A stretch of 42,571 nt of DNA from Phoronis australis (lineage: Eukaryota > Phoronida > Phoronidae): contig NMRA01001075.1 of NCBI GenBank assembly GCA_002633005.1, positions 16,985 to 59,555 on the forward strand, in the 5' to 3' direction. The notes beneath the pieces were generated by a model. That model searched no databases. It saw nothing but the letters and a program-made list of their open reading frames with translations, and had not been told where the DNA came from. Position numbers and translations under genes: made by a program. Of the stretch, positions 9,960 through 22,332 are shown piece by piece (within the stretch, counting starts at the first letter, position 1; every line of letters starts with the position of its first letter).

Positions 9960-11580
9960 ATTAGACTTCCAAAATCTGAAACACCCGATTAACCTGAACA
10001 AGATGGGAACATTCTGAAACACGAGTGCATTATTTGTTAGCAGGAAAAGTATATTATGGATCACATTTCAAGAAAGAGAAAGAAGTAAAAACTTGATAGC
10101 TTTGAAAGACAGGTCCATGTACGTATTGTCGAAAGGTACATCTTGGTGTTTTCCAAGTGTGTTTCAATGTTATCCCCAGTTGTTTTTTAACTTGTTCAGC
10201 CCCTTGGCTGCCTAGGCCTTAGACAATCCCTCTGACCCAGTAGAGCCTGTGATCATATCATAGGTACTCCATATGCCGGATGCTTTTCGGCAAATTATGC
10301 ATCACACTGGTTAAACCATGAGTCATGTTCCAATAAGTTTAGGAGTAACGCGTAGAGATGTGCCTCTGAGGAAGCCGTTAATGTATTCATTTGTTCCCAG
10401 TTTAAACAAATACTCCTGCAATCCTGTTTTTCGAACTCACTTGTTCAGTTGCCATATCGACACGGCTTGCGCCAAAGGATAATCGTATGGCGTTCTACTG
10501 TGGGTGTGATTTTACGCACTTTACATTTAAATTTTTGAGAAGGTTCAATGGAGTAGATGGTTGCAACCAACATGCCCAAGTGGCCTTCAACCCCTGCCGT
10601 AATTCTGGGGTAAGGGTAACCTCTTCTCATTTTCTGTAAACTTTAATTACTTAGGTAGCTTCAATGGTACTTAAATTAAAGTTGTAATTTGGGGACCGTG
10701 GAAGCCACTGTCGATTTCATCGAGCATTGATTACCTTAAGTGTAAATCGATTGACTATGGTATGAGCATCTGATTTAAAAATTAACTTTCAATCACTGCA
10801 CTGGTATATCAGCTGAATTATTTTCAATTGCATCAACTAATCTAATTATTAGATGATCAACATTTGTAGGCGACTGATCTGACGGCATGTAAATTTGTTA
10901 GGCTGGTGGTGGATCAGTTTCTGATAAGTCCGTCTGAGAAATTTGCATGCGAACTCACTCATTGTAAAATGTTAAATTAGTCTTAACATTTCGGGTTTTT
11001 TCAGTTGGACTTGTGTCGCAAGCAACATCTCCGTCCAGGGCCCTGAATATGAAAATGAACTTCAAAGACAAAGACCTTGTTTCGTAGAAGCCAAGTACTA
11101 CAGATCATCATGCTATAAAAATAGAAATACAAAGATTGTGAACAGTGACAAATCCACAGTTTTCAGAGATGTTTTCTACAGTTTTGTTTGGAGTTCATTG
11201 AATCAAAGCTTCTAACACATGGAGATGTCATTTGCCTTTTTCAAAACTAAAGTAAGGCTTTTAAGCTGTTCTTCAGAAAGCTGTTGTGCATGAAGTTATT
11301 TGGACAGAAACGACTGTTGAAGCTACTCAGTGTTTTAGTTTGTGCCCGACTAAGAGATACGAAAGTGAATTGAGGCTAGTGTTCAATAATTCACTTGCTG
11401 ACTCTAATTAACACAGCCCATTATGGCATATTTTGAATCAAAAGTTTGCCCAAGAACATGTGTGCTGAGAAACTGAGTTTGTGCTGCAATGCTGGGTCAA
11501 ACTGTACAGAAATGTGCAGCTGTGACAAATGTAGTAACATCAACAACACTGACTGCATAACAGTGGATAGTTCCTTGACA
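9960..11580 (+). pseudogene. Decayed element-encoded reading frame (zinc-finger/Cys-rich remnants)
   Basis: Two plus-strand islands look like protein remnants. Near 10020-10090 the frame gives KHECIIC, then a stop, then QEKYIMDHISRKREK. Near 11460-11570 it gives LCCNAGSNCTEMCSCDKCSN, a CxC-rich tail. I recall a widespread family of element-derived invertebrate proteins with a CIIC head and a Cys-rich tail, but cannot confirm membership. Stops and shifts between the islands show it is dead. It runs opposite to the host gene. Confidence 0.35.
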
Positions 11581-12018
11581 AGTCAACCCTAAATAGGCCT
11601 CCAACCCCGTTATTTCGTTTTTTGTACTAAACAGTGAATTTTATGAGTTGATTAAGTCATACAAAGTACGTTCTTTGGTCATTGTTATGTATTTGTCTTA
11701 TACTGCTTGATAAACGCTGTCAGAATAATCTATTATTTTTACAGTCTGTGTGCACATTCACAGAGATCATTCAACTATATTGTTTTTGTACTATAACGTA
11801 TTTCTGGTGTATTATGCAAACAAGCTGTATTTTACACCATTAGTCAATGGTTCAGTCATTGAGGCACAAACTGTGCCCAGTCTCAAGTGTTTTGTGTTAT
11901 TTTTGTTGCCAGACAATGCCCGAATAACCTCCTAGTAACATTCAGACTTAGTTTGAATTTCTGCCACTAGGTATCACTTTACATTTTTTAAATTTCACTG
12001 TTTACAATTATTCTACAA

Positions 12019-12327
12019 TAGTAAAACATGTAATGTGAATGTATTATTGTTCAATACAATGACATCGATGGGTCCATGTTACTTGCTTTACAAAAAAGAT
12101 AGCAAAAAAACTATTGTTTTCACAAATATAAGTTCTCTTAGCTCTATGATGGTTATTCTGCAACTTCAAACTCAAATTTCTCAAAAATGTGCAACTTAAA
12201 ACGAGGCAACTTTTTAGATTTTGAAAACACTCTAGTAAATGAATTAAAAAACACCAAAAAATTGCCCCTCCCCCAACCACTCACAAACCATTTTCTAGAA
12301 GGCCTACAAATTCTGGCTCACCGCCTA
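12019..12327 (+). repeat. Repeat R1, copy 2 (right terminal part of the intron 4 element)
   Basis: It aligns directly with 1-309 over its whole length. Both begin AGTAAAACATGTAATGTGA, pass through TCAAATTTCTCAAAAATGTG, and end near CACCGMCTA. Divergence is modest, with small indels around a C-rich tract. Confidence 0.85.
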
Positions 12328-13272
12328 GTGGTGGTGCACGGGCAAAATCTCTCGCTTCCACCCCCCCCCCCCCTCACCTTCCTGGTCGCCACAACATCTT
12401 ATCTACGGCCCTCACAACTACTCCCCCTAGTTAATATTATACAATAGAACGTTGCATAGCCCTAGATATATTTTGCATGAATTTTCAATGAAATAACGAA
12501 GCGGTTCAGGAAAAAGCATAAAATTTTCACAATGCTAGTGCTTGGCACTGCAGCAAACGCTAACCTTTCAAACACGTAAACGTATTGGTTGACTCGTGTG
12601 ATTTAGTGCATTTGCTGCCCTTACAAAACTCATTTGGTTCTTACCTGGATTTCTGTGCGTGTAGCTCTCTCATTATATCTCGGCTCAAATATGAAATAAA
12701 TGTTTGGGTATTTGGAGATTGCACAAGGTTAAAATGTTGCAAAAAGCTGTACGAAATATCAAAAAATCCCAGTTTCTTAGCTACACTTGCCCTATTTGAA
12801 AAGTTTTACTACAGAGGTATAAACCAAATTTTCTCTAGATACTTTCTCGACATAGAATTTATCCAAGAATATTGGCTTTTTCGAAAAAACATGCGCAAAA
12901 CAGCACCATCACAATTTGTCTGTTACATTACCTATTAGTACGAACTATCGACCACCATACGCTATGCATCCAACGAAAAAACTTCAGCACAAAATAGATC
13001 GTAACACCATTTGTAATATCTTTTGAACCACTTTTTCCTTCTCACCCCCTCCCCCTTGCCTCCCCCCTCCCATAAGTCAAACGTTATTTTGACGAAATCA
13101 AAGCGAGTACATACATAGCGTCTTTGTTTTCAAACGGAACGTTTTAGACGTTATAAGCTACATCTAGCGTGGAACCACGGAACCAGCCGTTTTCCTTCGA
13201 CACAAAATACCTAGCTTCCTGAGTACTCAGTCTCAACTATTAATCATTTTTGTACGTCAGGAATACATTTTA

Positions 13273-13393
13273 TTTGTTAAATGCACGACACTTTTCATTG
13301 TTCAGTCTTTATTCCGTTACGTTTGTACTTTCGGAACAAAAATCTACTCTCAACTGAACATAGATACAGTAACAGTGTCGTGCATTTAACAAA
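13273..13393. repeat. Short inverted repeat, 20-bp perfect arms
   Basis: The arm at 13273-13292 (TTTGTTAAATGCACGACACT) is the exact reverse complement of 13374-13393, separated by 81 nt. It lies in intron 4 about 95 nt downstream of exon 4 in the direction of transcription. It could be a tiny MITE or an RNA hairpin. Confidence 0.7.
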
Positions 13394-13487
13394 TTCTGAA
13401 TAACCGAAAACTTGCTCCCGAAGTACAGCCACTTAAGAATACATATAAGAATGGAAGCAGAATGCAGCTAAAATTTAGAATACCTAC

Positions 13488-13763
13488 GGTCAGTGCATTG
13501 GAATTCCATGTGAATCTCTCTATAGCTGCTTGCGTCAGCGTAAGTATACTGGTGAACACTGTTCATCCAATGTTTGCTCCAAAGTGTACACGCTTGGCTC
13601 TCCTCGTGGAAATCTGCTGATTGGCAGGTGGCTGTGGCAATACAGTGGGCCAGACACGCCATCTGGTTGTTAAATGTACGCGTTGTGGTTTCAAGGTAGT
13701 AGCCAATTAACTTCTTCTTATACAAGAACTGTATATTGAGCTTTTTCGAGCCGCAGCTTCTGT
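13488..13763 (-). CDS. Exon 4: PAN/Apple domain 1
   Basis: The acceptor is TTTGCAG|AC and the donor is GACC|GTAGGT; the exon is 1-1 phase and 276 nt. Six cysteines are visible: RSCGS, MACLAHC, ATCQSAD, QACTLW and EFQCTD. This is the full PAN/Apple pattern, in which the outer pair closes the domain. The exon has the same length as PAN2 (4638-4913) and shares the C..C.......C.SAD.......CT core and the EFQC end, so the two are paralogous modules. The join to the next exon makes CAT (His). Confidence 0.92.
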
Positions 13764-14321
13764 CTGCAAAAATGAAACTCACATTGTGATTATATAGGTT
13801 CATCAGAACCGTCTCATTATTGCGATTTTACCGATTTTGAGAGCAATGGAGCGTATTACGTGTTGCATGACATATTTTACAGGTTTTACTACAAAACCAA
13901 CGAAAAAGTGGAAGAATGTGTAATAAAACATGATAGGACGAGTAGTAACTTAGTTGCGAATCCGGATGGCCTAAAACGGTGTATTAATTGTAAATGTGAA
14001 TCTAAAAAACTGGTTGACTGCAAGAATAAATATTCCGCGTGTTTTAGAAACATTAACGGTGATAGATAGAATGAGGCAAGATGCACTTTTTAACAGATGG
14101 TGGGATAATTATTTCTGGAATGGCACTTACCGGATACGAGGTTGACCTGAAGTGGATTTTTGAAGATAAAATATGCAAATGAGAAGGCACAATACGGTGT
14201 TTTTTCTATCTGCACATATCACACTTTCGTTTGTCAGCTAGAACGTTTTCCTTTGAAGATCTATACTCTTATGTAACAATCAAGTGATTTCATGGTCGAC
14301 TTCAAACACAACATTTTATAC
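13764..14321 (-). other. Intron 3 (558 nt)
   Basis: Nothing was recognised apart from short open frames on both strands without domain character. Confidence 0.75.
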
Positions 14322-14567
14322 CTGGAATATTGTCAGTCGTCTTCACAAAAACTAAGCAGCAGGTGTCGCTCCCTGTCGTGTACTTCACGGAAGTATCAAA
14401 GAGTTTGCACTGACTACTTCCGATGTCCCACTGCGCAGCAGCACACGACGATGTGTCCTTGCAAGAGTCGGAACACGACCGCATTGTCGTTGAATCAACA
14501 GTCTGGGCGGATCCGGATATTATAGCAACCTTCTTTTTAGAGTTTCTGATCATAACTTCAATGTTAC
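14322..14567 (-). CDS. Exon 3: PAN/Apple-like domain
   Basis: The acceptor is TTTGCAG|GT and the donor is CCAG|GTATAA; the exon is 1-1 phase and 246 nt. Cysteines occur in the PAN/Apple spacing: RSCSDSCKD, SSCAAAQWD, SSQCKLFD and DTCCLVFV, with the typical 'C..C......C....y......C.lf' run. It is shorter and more divergent than the other two PAN exons and seems to lack the first and last cysteines that tie the domain ends. It could be a PAN_3/PAN_4-type variant. PAN domains mediate protein or carbohydrate binding. Confidence 0.82.
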
Positions 14568-15228
14568 CTGCAAAGGACGTTTAAGAAAGTCAGAAATTGA
14601 ATCAACCCGCTGCACAGAGTGATCCTAATAAAACTATATTTTATACATATAACATACTCGAGTTAAAATTCCCACATCCATAATCGAAAATACGGCCTAC
14701 GAATGCTTAGACAAGTGTATTTTAGCACTACCTTAGCATAGATTGCAATGATTTAAACCAATGACTGTTATGAAACTGCAGGTTTTCAAAATACTCTTTG
14801 CGTGTACTTAAATTGGAGGTAATTTTAGGGGACTTCGTTGTTGCTTGAGCCCGAGGGTGTAAACTCTGTACTCGAAATTTGACACGAAAATTGACCAGTC
14901 GGATAGCATGACAACTTACAAACTTTCTAAAATAATGGCGCGTGATTGGCGCACATTTTATGAGCTTCGATTGCAGAAATAAATTGATTTGGGAACAAGA
15001 TGAGAACAACGCTATCGAGGCAAGTGGTTCCAAAGAATAACAAACTGTCAGTTCTTAGTTTACTCAGAGATCAATTCTCATTTGAGTAAGGACCAAGGTG
15101 GGACAATAATATAGCGTCAAACCTCTTCAGACAAATGTTTGCAACATGGGCGTAACGCAGATTGACAGAAAGACCTACACGACAGTTAGCAGTTGCACAG
15201 TGTACAGGAACCTGTCGACCTGACTTAC
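14568..15228 (-). other. Intron 2 (661 nt)
   Basis: No domain or repeat was recognised. A 101-codon frame at 14728-15033 is open but has a non-ATG start and no domain character. Confidence 0.75.
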
Positions 15229-15450
15229 CAGGCACTGACAAGAAGAGTTTTTCGGTATCCGGTGCAGTGAGACAAGTCCCTGCGGGCTCACTCCAAACTC
15301 CCTCATTACACGTGAGAACCTTCTCCGTCTGGTGGTCTTCAAAGACATAGCCAGTGTTACAGGTGTACTTGACTTGGTCGCCACTGTCCACTTGCCCGCT
15401 TAGAGCATCATTGGTGCTGTAAACCACGTTGGTTACATCACACGTCGTAA
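15229..15450 (-). CDS. Exon 2: Sushi/CCP domain
   Basis: The acceptor is TTACAG|TT and the donor is CCTG|GTAAGT; the exon is 1-1 phase and 222 nt. The translation has the four Sushi cysteines in TTCDV, YTCNTGY, LTCNEG and GTCLT, with the conserved Trp in VWSEPAG before the last Cys and the usual Gly-Tyr after the second. Sushi domains bind proteins in complement, adhesion and receptor contexts. About 15 residues of linker (ending LSVPG) follow. This is the first folded module after the signal peptide. Confidence 0.92.
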
Positions 15451-15879
15451 CTGTAACACATTTATAGTGACCATTTTAATGCAGAAATGAGTGTAGCACC
15501 AATTTCAAAGTACCCTATCTTGGTGCAAAAACGAGTCGCAATTCCAAAACCAATTGGTGTAACATCTGGATATCAAATACTGGCTCTTTTCTATGTTATG
15601 TGTATATGTATATCTGCATGAACGCAGCGAGAATTCACAACAACGTGTTAGACTTGTGGACAAGGGTTCCGTTCCAAGAAAACTGACATAGCTAAGACAA
15701 ATCTTAAACTTCAATATACTCAAATTTGCCCAAGACCAGTTCAAGAAAGACATGTTCAGTATGGCTTAAAATATTTACTTAAATTTTTGCCTTAATTCTG
15801 TCTATTTTCCCAGATGTAAACTCTTCAAAGTTTGGAAATTGAGTCAAAACTTAGACTTGTACACTGTAGTATATGTTTT

Positions 15880-16570
15880 TAATGACCACTAGGAGGTGCT
15901 TCAGTGGTCGAACCAGACCAAAAATCCTGCGCTTTAGCGCATTTCCTTCACACACCTCTGACTCAAGTTTTTTTGAAATCCGGCAATAAATTCTCTAGGT
16001 ATACGATGCGGAAATACTCTTTCCCTAAACAACATCAACCGTCTTGAAAAGCTTCTTGTCGAGACCGAGATGGTGTTGGCACAAGTTCATCATACAACAC
16101 TGTGTACATGTAGATTTTACAGTAAAACTTCATTGAAGACAGTCAATGGGCACCCTAAGTAGCATCCAAACAATCTTTCCCTAAACAAGAGTAGAAAATT
16201 CCCTTCTTGCGAAGCCTCAGACCCAAACAGAAGGATCCGTTGCATTGGCATAACATTATTGTTCCGAGTTGCCTTGACATCTTCAATTGTGTATTTAGAT
16301 GTCATTTGAATTGCTCTTTCACCAAACAATACATGACAACCTCTTGAGAACTTAATGGTCACTAGAACGTGTTGCAATTGTCGAATCCCGGCAAAAATAT
16401 TAATGGTGTTGTTGCAATGAAATCACACACCTGTGTTTTGTAAAATCCGTCATCTATTCAAATGATATGTTGTAGAAATGGTCTTTCCGAAAATGGACAC
16501 TAAGAGGTGTTGCAGTGGTCAAATCGTATAACCCTATGTCAAGTTTTATCGAATTCTGGCAATCGGATAC
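15880..16570 (+). repeat. Two diverged copies of an unknown dispersed sequence
   Basis: The stretch near 15880-16000 (ACCACTAGGAGGTGCTTCAG..., then CTCAAGTTTTTTTGAAATCCG) resembles 16490-16575 (ACACTAAGAGGTGTTGCAG..., then GTCAAGTTTTATCGAATTC). The spacing is about 610 nt. No coding content. Confidence 0.5.
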
Positions 16571-17169
16571 CTTGATTGATGCACAATGTACTATCTTCAG
16601 GAAATGGATGTATAAAAATAAAGAATCATACGTTCGTCTCACTGATATGGCAAAAATTCTTGGAATTTCTTCTAACTCGCGAGGCTAAACATCGTAAGGC
16701 TGTCAAACGTGATTACAATCACTAATATGTACATGTACATGTACAGTCAGAAGCGGATGAAATGAAATTAACTTGGTTTAAATCGGAGCGGCTCGTAATA
16801 CAAAAGGACTATGAAACGACTAGTATAAAGCAGAGAAATATTTTGAATTAATACGAATAACATTTCTAAATGTTCAATAAAAGTATTATACAAATTGAAA
16901 CTATACTTGTCCGTCATCGTCAATTTTGGCGATGGCTCTTGAAAAGCTTTCGTTGAAACCAAATTGTTTTCCACGAGTGCATCTTTCAACAGCAAAATCA
17001 AAAAAGCAAAACGGTTTCCTTAATGAACGCAAGGGTGTTGTCAATGGTGCTTCAGAGCGTGTAGCAAAGGGGGGCATTTTTATCTAGACAAAAAGTCCGT
17101 TTTCAGTTTTCAAGTTGGGTTTTAAGCAAAAGTAGAATTATCTTCTAGTCTCATAAAGGCTATGATACG

Positions 17170-17355
17170 ACTCAAAATGTAACAATTTTGTAAAACGTAA
17201 CAACTGTTACATTTTATGTCATTGTTACATTTTACGTCGCCAGGCCTCTCCTTATATGTAACAAGTTATTACATTTTATGTAATTGTTTTGTTATCATTT
17301 ACGTCAAATGCACATGCAAGAAAATAAATGTACCATTGTTTCATTTTATGAAAGT
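17170..17355 (+). repeat. Degenerate short repeats around TGTTACATTTTA
   Basis: The motif occurs about six times in direct and inverted forms (ATGTAACAATTTT, GTTACATTTTATGTC, GTTACATTTTACGTC, TTACATTTTATGTAA). It is AT-rich simple or minisatellite-like DNA. Confidence 0.55.
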
Positions 17356-20300
17356 GACGTCATATTTCATGAGTTTGTGTGGCACTTGTCACATTGAGGT
17401 AGACCGTTCACACACTTAACGCCTTCTTTCTCGGATTGTGTGAATGATATTTCATCAAATGTCCCAGGTCGATTTTATAGATGTGTCTCTATGTACTTTT
17501 CACGTTTTTAACATGAGTAGTTTTATGGCATATTCAAAATGTACAACGTACAGTTTCAAATCCACTCGAAAAGAGTTTCCAGGATCAGGTACCAAGTTAA
17601 AGCGTTCTTGTAATCTTTTTGACGCTCACAGGTCCTAAACCGACTGTGTATCCGGCACTAGAGTAAATACACTTCCCCTCGTAAGCACAACAATGACATC
17701 CTATTTGGCTAATGTTTATCGTATTTCTTACCGAACGAACAACAATAACAAAACTTTTTATGGCGAGTTCAATTTCGGAAGCCAGTTTGATAGAGAAAAC
17801 ACCAGTTTTAGTCCACGATAGTTTGGTTTATTTTAGCCAGTGTTTTATTGTCCTGGACTCGTTGCCAATGCAGTAATTATGCCGTGGTTTACACAAAAGA
17901 AGCAAAACCAAAGTTTCTGGTGCGAACGGGTGTTGTCTACCACCTTAGTTACGAGTGACAATTTCTTAAAGAAATAAAACCATGTATTTATTTACCGGAG
18001 GGTTGACAGACTTTGTTAGAACAACAGAAAAATATTGCTGTTGAGATTGGCGAGAAAAAAGTGGTGCCATAGTAACGAAAGAAGTTTCATTCTTCCTTTG
18101 ATACCAAATGGTGGCAGCAACAGGTCAAACTGTGACGTACGTAAAAATGAGAAGCCTAGCTGGGGAAATAGAAAATATTTTGCACTCTGAAAAGACATGA
18201 TCACTTTGCTCAAACCAGGTCTAGATCGATAGTTTAAAGGGGCAATTATCCAAAAAAGCTGACCGTCGGCGTTTCAGACTATAAAAACACTCACTTTTTC
18301 TTTCTATTATCTTTTAAGATAAAGTATGAATTAAAATTGCTTTTTGGTCAATGGTCGTTAGTTCGAAGTACTTATAAATGCAGACAAAGATTGGACATTT
18401 CATTATTAATGGACGTGAATTCATGTGTCTCATGAGGTTCCAGCTGGCAAATAAGGCAGTTTCGTATATTGATCATTTTGATGCATTGCATTAAAGGCTG
18501 GTATTGACATCGCTGACTTCGACGTCAGCGGTTTTTGTTCCATACAATCCGCTTTCAATGAAATCTAATTCAAATCATTCTGTGAAATCACTATAGTTTT
18601 CTAAGAATATTGAAGCCCATTCCACATAAAATTTTGCGTGTCCGTTACCAGCTATGCTAATGATTCGGTGACCACAGCCGACTAGTCGCAAGTTCTCGAA
18701 AATTGTCTGCCTCCAGAGTTCAAATTAACGCAATATTTAAACTTACACAAAATCGTGGAACGACCCCCAGTTCTTCGAAAACGAGTGTTTTCAAAAAAGA
18801 AACAATATTGCAATCTGAATTTAGTTCTTTGTGGTAAATTACAGTTCGATATAGTCATATTTACAAAGAATACAATTCTTGCCGATAATTCAGAAATAAT
18901 CGATTTTTGAAGTTGATGCACGCCTAAACAAGATTTTAAATCTCAACCTCCTCGTTTCCAAAAAATAAGCCTACTCTGCATCTACAGGGGTCAAGGCGTT
19001 CCTCACAATATCGTTAAAGCTGAACATAGGAACCCCTTAAAAATCCGTTTGGAACAGTCTCTTATGGAAAGCCCGATGACAACATTGAACCATAAATGAG
19101 ATGATTTTAAAATCTTTGAGGACAATGATGTATTAGCACTTTGCTAAACATGCATTGTTTCCTCCTTAAATCAATATTAAAATATTAAAAAATAATAACA
19201 ACAACAACAACAACAACAATAATAATAATACCGATAACGTATTAGTATTAGTAGTGATAGTTGTAATAGTATTATTAGTAGTAACAGTAGCAATAGTGAT
19301 GTAGTACTAACAAAAAATGATAATAGGTAGCCAAATTCGTGTCGTGTCAGTCAGGAGGGCATTCCTGTAGAAATTATATACGAAAAGGGCTGCCCAAAAG
19401 GGTGTTTTTGTCACAGAAAAGAGAGACGGAGAAAGGGAGGGAAGGGGAAAGAGAGAGGAGAGAGCGAGAGAGAGAAAAAGGGGTAAAGAGAATAATCTTA
19501 GACCGCTCCCTAGTACTAACCTGATTGAGACAAAGAGTGCGCCTGAGCACTTACTCCTCCGGACTTTGCAAGTAGTAATATCAACTTAATTGTCGTGAGC
19601 TTTACGCCAAACGCCGTTAATTACAAAACTTTGACAGTCGACTTCCGGTGGAAACTGCATTGCGAGAACAACTCAACACAAAGGAACTTGCACGAAAACT
19701 ACGTTTATTTTTAAATTGCGTGAGTGATATTGATTACAGTATACTGGTCAGGTGATTGTCTCACGGGTTGGACAATGCCTTGCATTTACATGTACACAAG
19801 GCGCTGGCCACCGGATGTCCATCCACATTTAAATTGACGAAGTCCTACGGTAATGATTTAATCGCATCGAACCAATGCAACGTTCAATGTTTAGTGAGCT
19901 GTATTTTTATCAATTTTAAGAAAACATTCAGGGCAACAAATTTCTCCACACATTTTTAACACATGTTCATTAAGCAATGGGTTTCGCATAAGCAAACAAA
20001 AATTATTCGTTTGAAAAATGAGAAAACTTTAAATAATAAAAATCAAAATTTTCCCAAGATTCAAATTCTAAAACTTGAAAACGTCTTTCATCGGATGTAA
20101 TAGTTTCCATTACAATTACTCCTGTTATTGCGCTCTTATGTATGCAACCTTATATTCGTGTTTAATGTCATCGTTCTTGTTTCATATATCTTACACGAAA
20201 GCGTTTATTTGCCTTTGATGACTGGTGTATAGTCGAAGTACCGCTACTGTTTTATTTTGATATGTTTTGTACAGAGTTTTATTATATATTTACTCAATGC

Positions 20301-20486
20301 GTTCGTGATGCCTCTTACACTGGGCGACCTATTATATCAAATACCATCCGATGAAAGACACTTGTGTAGACACTACGAAAGTTTATTTTACAAACTAATT
20401 GAAGCAACGAAAAGCTTACTTTTCAATGCAACACACACATATATATATATTTATATATGTATATAGGAATGTGGTCAATGTTAGTT
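17356..20486. other. Intron 1 interval without genes
   Basis: It contains an AAC/AAT microsatellite at about 19190-19230, a GA-rich purine tract at about 19419-19490, and an (AT)n tract near 20440. A small stem-loop sits at about 18508-18530 (CGCTGAC...GTCAGCG). Open frames here look random. Confidence 0.7.
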
Positions 20487-22332
20487 TTAACTCGTTTTTT
20501 CAACTTGTGACACATAAAATTCAGCGAAAGTTGGGCTTAATGGTGAACCCATACTAACACCATCTTGCTGCAAAAATTTTTCACCATTTACATGTCGAAA
20601 TGGTACCTTCGTAGTGCAAGTCAATAGCATTTCTTTAAGTATGTCCTTAGAAATTTTAGGAGGTTTCAAATTTGGATGCTTAGAGACATTGTTAATAATA
20701 ATATCTATGGTTTCAAGTACTGGGACATTGGTGAATAACGACTCTACATCCAGTGACATTGGTTGGCAGCTAGTAATAGGTACAGTGGTACGCAAAATCT
20801 CAAGAAAGTCATCGCGTGACTTGATACCATACTAACGTTGAATTTACAGTTTTATAATCTGATCAATACGTTTAGACACTTTATATTATGTAGGTGTTAA
20901 TACTTTAGAGATGACAGGTCTCATTGGATTATTAACTTTATGCGTCTTAGGGTTGCTATGAAGATAACCTTCAGAGAAATCACCTTCGATCTCATTAAAG
21001 AACTTCCTACTTGCTTGTCTATTCACCGTCTTGATATGACTGGTGAGATCCCTTTTTATATTAAGTATGGGCGTACGACTAACCGACTCAAATTCACTGG
21101 AATCGCTTGTTAGCTGAGTAAGTTTGTCAAAATAATCACTGCTGTCCAGCATTACATATCAGCTCGACAAATTAGAATATTTTTGTTCTCTTTCAAACGT
21201 TTGAAAGCATCAGTAAGACGACGTGGTAGAGTGCGTTGACAACTATTACTACTACGCTTAGTGCTTTCCGCTCTTAGCTGGTCACGGATGTCAGGATTTA
21301 TTCCGCGATACGTGGAATAATGTCGAGTGGGATATTACTTCATGTACGCCAATCGAGGTACGTTCTGTATTTATCCCGTGCGCTACGAATTCATAGGTTT
21401 CTTACATTTTTTCGGCAGATTTTTCAAATACTTCACCCACACTGTTCACATGGCGGATCTCATCCTACATGTATGTACTTGCGCGTAAGGTTGTAAGTTT
21501 TCTCTTGTAAAAGAAACAGCTTTAAAAGTAACAATTTATTTCTTGAAAAGAGATAGAAAAAATGAAAACAACGGCGACTGTGCAGTTAAGTTGTACCAAC
21601 GCCATTTGATATTTTGATTTCCTAGGAATCGGCGCCTGAGTTGCAGACGATATGGTATTCAGCAACTGAAAACTGAGACATAAGTGTCTTGTAATGAACA
21701 GTTTTGTTCCAGGTTTTACGTTTAGCACCTGATTGCATGTGTAGTGTTAGTTACACTGCTGCAACAGTATTACGTTAAACTATACTCGGAAAGTTTGATG
21801 ATCGATCCGGCTGAAGGCGTTGAGTCGACATAAACCTACATGTACCTTTTGAACTTTCCATTTCAGAGGTCGCTGTTGAAGTAGTGCGGGAGGTGAATAC
21901 GGAAAACCTTATTACATAGCCGTATTTCCCTCGACAGATTCAACGCGCATGGGATAAGAATGTTCCAGTTCCACTGTCTTTCTATAACAATTGAATTTTG
22001 GCTTGATGTGGTAATTTGATCCTAAACATAGAAAGTCACGGTTATCGTTATCCGGTTTCTAATGGGAATGTTGAGGTAAGTAACACGTTGCCTGTAGTAT
22101 TGGAATCACTGATTTCTGAGAGGACACACGTGCGTTTCTTAACAAATTCATCACGAGCTTGTGTTGCACGATCGTATTCACGCAGAACCAGCTTGTGTCT
22201 GTATTCATATGTGAAATGTCCTGTACTTTGATCTGTTTTTACTAGTTTAATTTCAGTTCTTTCAAACTCTCTAAGTAGAGATTTTGTCTTTACATCACAA
22301 AAGTGCAATAAAAATCCAAATGACATCAGTAG
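20487..22332 (-). mobile_element. Penelope-like element (PLE-1), 5'/RT half, inverted and decayed
   Basis: On the minus strand, from 22326 downward: an N-terminal stretch FERTEIKLVKTDQ; near 21210-21290 SCQRTLPRRLTDAFKRLKEN; a broken ICRAD site at about 21170; DSSDYFDKL; GYLHSNPKTHKVNNPMRPVIS; SLDVESLFTNVP; and FLQQDGVSMGSPLSPTFAEF. These are RT motifs typical of PLEs. The frame is broken near 20840 and 21170, and the YxDD motif is missing because the half stops at about 20500. Nothing was recognised at 21430-22040, which may be PLE linker or a nested insertion. Confidence 0.85.

Larger units (their letters stand above)
9347..12327 (+). mobile_element. ~3 kb element with diverged terminal inverted repeats, inside intron 4
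   Basis: The outer ~150 bp at the left (9347-9500) is an inverted, diverged match to the right end (about 12180-12327). Both carry a block like GTGCAA...CAACTTTTTAGATTTTG, a C-run, CACTCACAA and CTGGCYCACCGMCTA, in the same order. Flanks GTAGTCGTG and GTGGTGGTG resemble each other, perhaps an old 8-9 bp target duplication. The right end recurs at 1-309. The interior carries decayed coding sequence on the plus strand. Autonomous family unknown. Confidence 0.5.

Noticed and set aside
12585-12938. 117-codon plus-strand frame in intron 4
   Set aside because: Non-ATG start, no domain, no copy elsewhere, outside the element boundary; open by chance in AT-rich DNA is likely.
16454-16642. Hydrophobic minus-strand start resembling a signal peptide near the Sushi exon
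   Set aside because: It has a GTG rather than ATG start, overlaps a dispersed repeat copy, and has no phase-1 donor; exon 1 at 34205 fits all three criteria.
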